Assembly (NCBI RefSeq): GCF_001894765.1
Contig: NZ_BCWV01000009.1
Location: forward strand, 62,001 to 126,000
Length of the DNA: 64,000 bases
Direction: 5' to 3'
From: Rhodococcoides corynebacterioides NBRC 14404
Lineage (GTDB): Bacteria > Actinomycetota > Actinomycetes > Mycobacteriales > Mycobacteriaceae
The position numbers and the translations under genes were made by a program. Each line of letters starts with the position of its first letter. The stretch's first letter is position 1. Under the pieces are notes generated by a model, which made no database searches, was not told where the DNA came from, and saw only the letters and a list, made by a program, of their open reading frames with translations. Shown here in pieces: positions 59,781 to 64,000 of this stretch.

Positions 59781-61325
59781 ATGTCTGCGCCGACCGCTGC
59801 CACCTTCGACCGTCTGGTCGCTCTCGCCTCCGTCGCTCCCGGCCGTGAGACCCGGCCCGTCGTCGAGGTCTTCACCGGCCGCGAGATGGCGACCGTCCCG
59901 GTGGGCACTCGGGAGGACGTCCTGACCGCCGTCGAGACCGTGCGCAGGGCTCAGAAGGCGTGGGCCGACATGCCCGTCTCCGCGCGGGCGAAGATCTTCC
60001 ACAAATACCGCGACCTCGTGCTGAAGCATCGCGCGTCGCTCATCGACATGGCGCAGGCGGAGACGGGCAAGTCCCGGTCCGCGGCCCAGGAGGAAGTGCT
60101 CGACATCGCGATGACGTCGCGGCACTACGCGCGCACGGCCGGAGACCTGCTGAAGAGCAAGCGGGTGCCCGGCATGCTGCCGGTGCTGACCAAGACGCGC
60201 ATCAACTACCAGCCCAAGGGCGTCATCGGCATCATCTCCCCGTGGAACTACCCGATGACGCTCGCCGTGTCGGACGCCATTCCCGCCCTGCTCGCCGGCA
60301 ACGGCGTGGTGCTCAAGCCCGACAGCCAGACGCCGTACTGCGCCCTGGCCTGCGTGGAGCTGCTGTACGAGGCCGGCCTGCCGCGTGATCTCTTCGCCGT
60401 CGTCCCCGGCCCCGGGTCCGTCGTCGGCACCGCGATCGTCGACACCACCGACTACCTCATGTTCACGGGCTCCACGGCCACGGGCCAGCTCCTCGCCGAG
60501 CAGACCGGCCGTCGGCTGATCGGCTTCTCCGCCGAGCTGGGCGGCAAGAACGCGATGGTGGTCACCAAGGGCGTCAAGATCCCCGAGGTGGTCGACGCCG
60601 CCGTGCGCGCCTGCTTCTCCAACTCCGGCCAGCTGTGCATCTCGATCGAGCGCATCTACGTCGAGAAGGCCATCGCCGAGAAGTTCTCCGCGGCGTTCGC
60701 CGAGCGCGTGAAGAAGATGACGCTGGCCGCCACGTACGAGTTCGGCGTCGAGATGGGCAGCCTCATCTCCGAGGACCAGGTCAAGGCCATCTCCCGCCAT
60801 GTCGACGACGCCAAGGTCAAGGGCGCGACCGTGCTCGCCGGTGGCCGGGCGCGGCCCGACATCGGCCCGATGTTCTACGAGCCCACCGTGCTCACCGGCG
60901 TCACCGAGGACATGGACTGCTGCGCCGCCGAGACGTTCGGCCCGCTGGTGTCGATCTATCCGGTGGACTCCGTGGACGAGGCCGTCGAGCGCGCTAACGC
61001 CACGGACTACGGCCTGAACGCCAGCGTGTGGGCCCGCACCAAAGCCGAGGGCGAGGCCATCGCGGCCCGCCTGCGCGCCGGCACGGTCAACGTCGACGAG
61101 GGCTACGCGCCGACGTGGGGCAGCACGGGCGCCCCGATGGGCGGCATGGGCGTCTCCGGCGTGGGCCGCCGCCACGGTGTCGACGGCATCCTCAAGTTCA
61201 CCGAATCGCAGACCGTGTCCACCACGCGGCTGATCAATCTCGGTGGTCGACGGCTGCCGCCGAAGCTGTGGGCGAAGGCGCTGCCGGTGTTCATCCGCGC
61301 CATGAAGTACTACCCCGGACGGTGA
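59781..61325 (+). CDS. gabD2: Succinate-semialdehyde dehydrogenase (GabD2 type)
   Basis: 514-residue aldehyde dehydrogenase oxidising succinate semialdehyde to succinate with NAD(P). It shows IISPWNYPMTLAVSDAIPAL, VLKPDSQTPYCAL, FTGSTATGQLLAEQ, AELGGKNAMVV and the catalytic Cys in SNSGQLCISIERIYV. That last segment is characteristic of the GabD2 (Rv1731) group of mycobacteria and Rhodococcus. The ATG at 59781 follows GGGGAG; the upstream in-frame part is unsupported. It is divergent from the TipAS regulator. Its 3' end is partly duplicated downstream. Confidence 0.9.
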   Translation: MSAPTAATFDRLVALASVAPGRETRPVVEVFTGREMATVPVGTREDVLTAVETVRRAQKAWADMPVSARAKIFHKYRDLVLKHRASLIDMAQAETGKSRSAAQEEVLDIAMTSRHYARTAGDLLKSKRVPGMLPVLTKTRINYQPKGVIGIISPWNYPMTLAVSDAIPALLAGNGVVLKPDSQTPYCALACVELLYEAGLPRDLFAVVPGPGSVVGTAIVDTTDYLMFTGSTATGQLLAEQTGRRLIGFSAELGGKNAMVVTKGVKIPEVVDAAVRACFSNSGQLCISIERIYVEKAIAEKFSAAFAERVKKMTLAATYEFGVEMGSLISEDQVKAISRHVDDAKVKGATVLAGGRARPDIGPMFYEPTVLTGVTEDMDCCAAETFGPLVSIYPVDSVDEAVERANATDYGLNASVWARTKAEGEAIAARLRAGTVNVDEGYAPTWGSTGAPMGGMGVSGVGRRHGVDGILKFTESQTVSTTRLINLGGRRLPPKLWAKALPVFIRAMKYYPGR

Positions 61326-61344
61326 CCGTTCGGCGCGGAGGTCG

Positions 61345-61370
61345 ATCCGCGCCATGCAGTACTGCCGCGG
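61345..61370. repeat. Partial duplication of the gabD2 3' end
   Basis: 26 bases at 61345-61370 match gabD2 coding bases 61293-61318 at 23 positions, offset 52 bases. The copy lies just beyond the gabD2 stop in the gap before the CNNM gene and carries no start or function of its own. Confidence 0.75.
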
Positions 61371-61488
61371 TGTCCGGTAGATTCGGGCGAAACACCCGAA
61401 CCGACAGAGGACGAATGGACAGCGACAGACCCGGGCCGGTCACGGCTCCCCGCGTATCGACGGATGCGACCAGGGAGGTGACCGGCAC

Positions 61489-62889
61489 ATGATCGAAGCA
61501 ATCCTGACCCTGTTGCTGGGCATCGTCGTGGTCGTCGGCATCACTGCCGCCACGGGCTATTTCGTGGCGCAGGAATTCTCGTACATGACCGTGGATCGGT
61601 CCCGGTTGGAAGCCCGCGCCAAGGCCGGTGACACCACGGCCGCCCGCACGCTCGGGGTGACCCGCCGGACGTCGTTCATGCTCTCGGGCGCCCAACTCGG
61701 CATCACCGTCACGGCCCTGCTGGTCGGTAACTTCGCCGAGCCGCTCATCGGCCAGTCGCTGGGCACGCTGCTCGGCGGCGTCGGAGTGCCGGCCGGAATC
61801 GGCATCGCCGTCGGCGCGGTCACGGCCCTGGTGGTCTCGACGTTCGTGCAGATGCTCTTCGGCGAGCTGTTCCCCAAGAACTACTCGATCGCCCGTCCGG
61901 AGCCGGTCGCTCGCCGGCTCTCGCTGTCGACCACGATCTACCTCAAGCTGTTCGGTTGGCTCATCCGCATCTTCGACGCGTCGTCGAACGCTCTGCTGCG
62001 CGCGCTGAAGATCGAGCCCGTGCACGACGTGGAGCACTCCGCGACGGCCCGCGACCTCGAGCACATCGTGGCCGAGAGCCGCGACACCGGCGACCTCCCC
62101 GAGGAGCTCTCCACCCTGCTCGACCGCATCCTCGACTTCCCCACGCGCACGGCGGGCCACGCGATGATCCCGCGGTCCCGCGTCGCGACCGTCCGGGACG
62201 ATGCCACGATCGCCGAGGTGCGTGCGCTGATGAGCGTCGAGCACTCACGCTACCCGGTCATGGCGGCGGACGACTCGATCCTCGGCGTCGTGCATCTGCG
62301 CGACGTGATGCAGACCGACCTGCCGGAGGACACACCGGTGACCGATCTGATCAGGCCCGCACTGGTGCTGCCGGAATCGCAGCTGTTGCCCGACGCGATG
62401 GGTGAGCTGCGGACGTCGAAGAACCAGATGGCCTGCGTCGTGGACGAGTACGGGTCCTTCACCGGTGTCGTCACCATCGAGGACCTGGCCGAGGAACTGG
62501 TCGGCGAGATCACCGACGAACACGACGACGAGCTGTCGATCGACCCCGTTCAGGACGCCGACGGCGTGTGGACGGTGGCGGGCGACGTCCACCTCGACGA
62601 GGTGGAGCGTTCGCTGGGCCGCGATCTGCCGTCCGGCGACTACGAAACCGTCGCGGGCCTGGTCATCGCCGAGTACGGGTCCCTGCCCGAGGTGGGGGAC
62701 ACCGTCGAGATCGACCTGCCCATGGACCACGGTGAGCTGGCGGGCGACGACGAGCCGCCGAGTCGCTACCTCGTGGCCACGGTGCGCGACATCGACAACC
62801 ACGTGCCCTCGCAGGTGACGCTCGAACTCGGTGAGCGCAGCGCCGACGAGGTCGCGATCGAGGCCGCCGAAACGGAGCAGAACCGATGA
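61489..62889 (+). CDS. CNNM/CBS-domain membrane protein (CorC/HlyC family), full length
   Basis: 466 residues in the order CNNM membrane domain (about 1-200, four helices), paired CBS domains (about 215-340, including HSRYPVMAADDSILGVVHLRDVM and VVDEYGSFTGVVTIEDLAEELVGEI), and a C-terminal CorC_HlyC domain. This is the magnesium/cobalt efflux-linked 'hemolysin family' layout. The ATG is preceded by GGGAGG. The end overlaps the next, related gene by ATGA, implying a heteromeric or sequential complex; that is inference. Confidence 0.92.
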   Translation: MIEAILTLLLGIVVVVGITAATGYFVAQEFSYMTVDRSRLEARAKAGDTTAARTLGVTRRTSFMLSGAQLGITVTALLVGNFAEPLIGQSLGTLLGGVGVPAGIGIAVGAVTALVVSTFVQMLFGELFPKNYSIARPEPVARRLSLSTTIYLKLFGWLIRIFDASSNALLRALKIEPVHDVEHSATARDLEHIVAESRDTGDLPEELSTLLDRILDFPTRTAGHAMIPRSRVATVRDDATIAEVRALMSVEHSRYPVMAADDSILGVVHLRDVMQTDLPEDTPVTDLIRPALVLPESQLLPDAMGELRTSKNQMACVVDEYGSFTGVVTIEDLAEELVGEITDEHDDELSIDPVQDADGVWTVAGDVHLDEVERSLGRDLPSGDYETVAGLVIAEYGSLPEVGDTVEIDLPMDHGELAGDDEPPSRYLVATVRDIDNHVPSQVTLELGERSADEVAIEAAETEQNR

Positions 62890-63914
62890 GCAACCCCCTG
62901 GTCTTCCTGGTGGTCACCACCGCGCTCGTCGCGCTCAGCGCGTTCTTCGTGGCCATCGAGTTCGCGCTGCTGGCGGCCAAGCGCCACCGGCTCGAGGACG
63001 CCGCGGCCACCAGCCGGTCGGCCCGCGCCGCGCTACGTAGCTCGTCCGAGCTGACGGTGCTGCTGGCCGGGGCGCAGCTGGGTATCACGTTGTGCGCGTT
63101 GGCCCTCGGTGCGTTCTCGAAGCCGACGGTGCACTACTGGCTGCGGCCGCTGTTCACCTCGATCGGCCTGCCCTACTGGGCATCCGACGTGCTCGGCTTC
63201 GTGCTCGCCCTGATCATCATCACGTTCCTGCATCTCGTGGTGGGCGAGATGGCGCCGAAGTCGTGGGCCATCGCGCACCCCGAGCGGTCGGCGACGATGC
63301 TGGCGATCCCGATGCGCATCTTCATGTGGTTCACCCGCCCGATCCTGGTGACGCTGAACAACATGGCGAACTGGCTGCTGGTCAAGGCGAACGTGGAGCC
63401 GGCCAATCAGGTGGTGTCGGGCCAGAACCCCGACGACCTGGCGCAACTGGTCGCGCACTCCGTGAGCGTGGGATCGCTGAACCGGGAGTACTCGGATCAG
63501 ATCACCAGCGCCCTGGAGCTCGAGCGTCTGACGGTGCAGGACCTGGTGCGCGGCGGCGACCCCACCGCGGTGCCGGCCGGGGCCACGGTCGCGGACGTCC
63601 GTGCCGCGTCCCTGCGCTCGGGTCATCTGCGGATCCTGGTGCGCAGGCAGGACGACGTCGTGGGCGTGGTCCACGTGCGAGACACGTTGCAGGCGGAGGA
63701 CACTCGGCCGATCGACGAGTTCGTGCGCCCGGCGTTCGAGCTCGCGGGCGATCGCACCGTCTACACGGCGCTGGCCGAGATGCGCTCGACGCGCAACCAC
63801 CTCGCGGTGGTGCGCGACGGCAGCGGGGCGGTGCTCGGCGTGATCACGCTGTCCGACGTGCTCGTGCGACTGCTGCCCAGCGCGGAGCCGTCGCCGGAAC
63901 CCGCCCGCGCCTGA
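62886..63914 (+). CDS. CNNM/CBS-domain membrane protein without CorC_HlyC domain
   Basis: 342 residues, a shorter paralogue of the preceding gene. The CNNM domain is MSNPLVFLVVTTALVALSAFFVAIEFALLAAKRHRL onward, with FLHLVVGEMAPKSWAIAHPE, and CBS domains lie at about 215-330. It stops right after the second CBS domain and lacks the CorC_HlyC module. Tandem pairs of a long and a short CNNM protein are common in Mycobacteriales. Starts by a 4-base overlap with its neighbour. A strong hairpin follows the stop. Confidence 0.92.
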   Translation: MSNPLVFLVVTTALVALSAFFVAIEFALLAAKRHRLEDAAATSRSARAALRSSSELTVLLAGAQLGITLCALALGAFSKPTVHYWLRPLFTSIGLPYWASDVLGFVLALIIITFLHLVVGEMAPKSWAIAHPERSATMLAIPMRIFMWFTRPILVTLNNMANWLLVKANVEPANQVVSGQNPDDLAQLVAHSVSVGSLNREYSDQITSALELERLTVQDLVRGGDPTAVPAGATVADVRAASLRSGHLRILVRRQDDVVGVVHVRDTLQAEDTRPIDEFVRPAFELAGDRTVYTALAEMRSTRNHLAVVRDGSGAVLGVITLSDVLVRLLPSAEPSPEPARA

Positions 63915-63915
63915 C

Positions 63916-63983
63916 GCCGAACGGCACCCCGGATCTGTTCCGGCGCCCCCGATCGGGGGCGCCCACTCGGAACCGGGGTGCCG
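63916..63983. terminator. Very strong nested hairpin after the CNNM pair
   Basis: The outer arms GAACGGCACCCCGG (63916-63929) and CCGGGGTGCCGTTC (63970-63983) are perfectly complementary over 14 bases. Inside are TTCCG/CGGAA and a 20-base perfect palindrome (63940-63959, GCGCCCCCGA and its mirror). The size and symmetry suggest a bidirectional terminator shared with a gene beyond the window. Confidence 0.85.
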
Positions 63984-64000
63984 TTCGCTCTGTCGACTCC

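Overview
The window looks like the replication-origin neighbourhood of a high-GC actinobacterium of the order Mycobacteriales, most likely Rhodococcus or a close Nocardiaceae relative. The evidence is gene order and family membership. It has oriC-dnaN-gnd-recF-dciA-gyrB-gyrA-DUF3566-tRNA-Ile-tRNA-Ala, then cwsA-ppiA-rhomboid-PH protein-crgA-trpG, then the reverse-strand cluster fhaA-fhaB-pstP-rodA-pbpA-pknA-pknB. A species name cannot be fixed from the sequence alone.

Layout. (1) 1-565 is the left end: part of the dnaA-dnaN intergenic origin with one perfect DnaA box. dnaA itself lies outside the window. (2) 566-12685 holds replication and supercoiling genes. They are interrupted at 4795-6791 by a two-gene redox pair, a ferritin-like diiron protein and a phthalate-dioxygenase-type reductase. 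(3) 12793-20036 holds two tRNAs with a tiny gene squeezed between them, a GGDEF protein, a DUF1023 hydrolase, cwsA, ppiA, rhomboid, PH protein, crgA, a three-gene DUF2975/HTH/membrane operon and trpG. (4) 20067-30227, all reverse strand, is the cell-growth signalling operon. Five of its junctions are 4-base ATGA or GTGA overlaps, so Ser/Thr kinases, their phosphatase, FHA readers, a SEDS glycosyltransferase and a class B PBP should be made together. (5) tRNA-Leu is followed by a 599-base gap and gltB-gltD (glutamate synthase), ended by a strong hairpin. (6) 37278-38270 is an islet: a putative HhH-GPD/OGG-fold DNA glycosylase-like gene flanked by two 105-base direct repeats that differ at two positions. 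Each repeat carries a composite palindrome, and the repeat overlaps the 3' end of the adjacent MFS gene. (7) 38250-54671 is accessory metabolism and envelope: MFS exporter, beta-hydroxyacid dehydrogenase, YhgE/Pip-like protein, histidine phosphatase, MmcQ/YjbR, transglutaminase-like protein, L-lactate dehydrogenase family, DUF1275, hydrolases, lysX, a second GGDEF protein and nitronate monooxygenase. (8) 54715-57676 holds divergent lat and amaB/pcd, which convert lysine to aminoadipate. (9) 57676-64000 holds an S4 protein, an RraA-like protein, a DUF6480 protein, a TipAS-type MerR regulator with a candidate operator, gabD2 and two overlapping CNNM/CBS membrane proteins ended by a very strong hairpin.

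The best candidates for something not well described are the repeat-flanked OGG-fold islet and the diiron protein/reductase pair. The diiron member belongs to a family usually labelled 'metal-dependent hydrolase', but its residues fit a diiron oxygenase better. Smaller points of interest are a 14-base palindrome over the promoter of that pair, a probable leaderless DUF2975 operon, a DLW-39-like micro-gene whose stop lies inside tRNA-Ala, and several in-frame or promoter-proximal tandem repeats.
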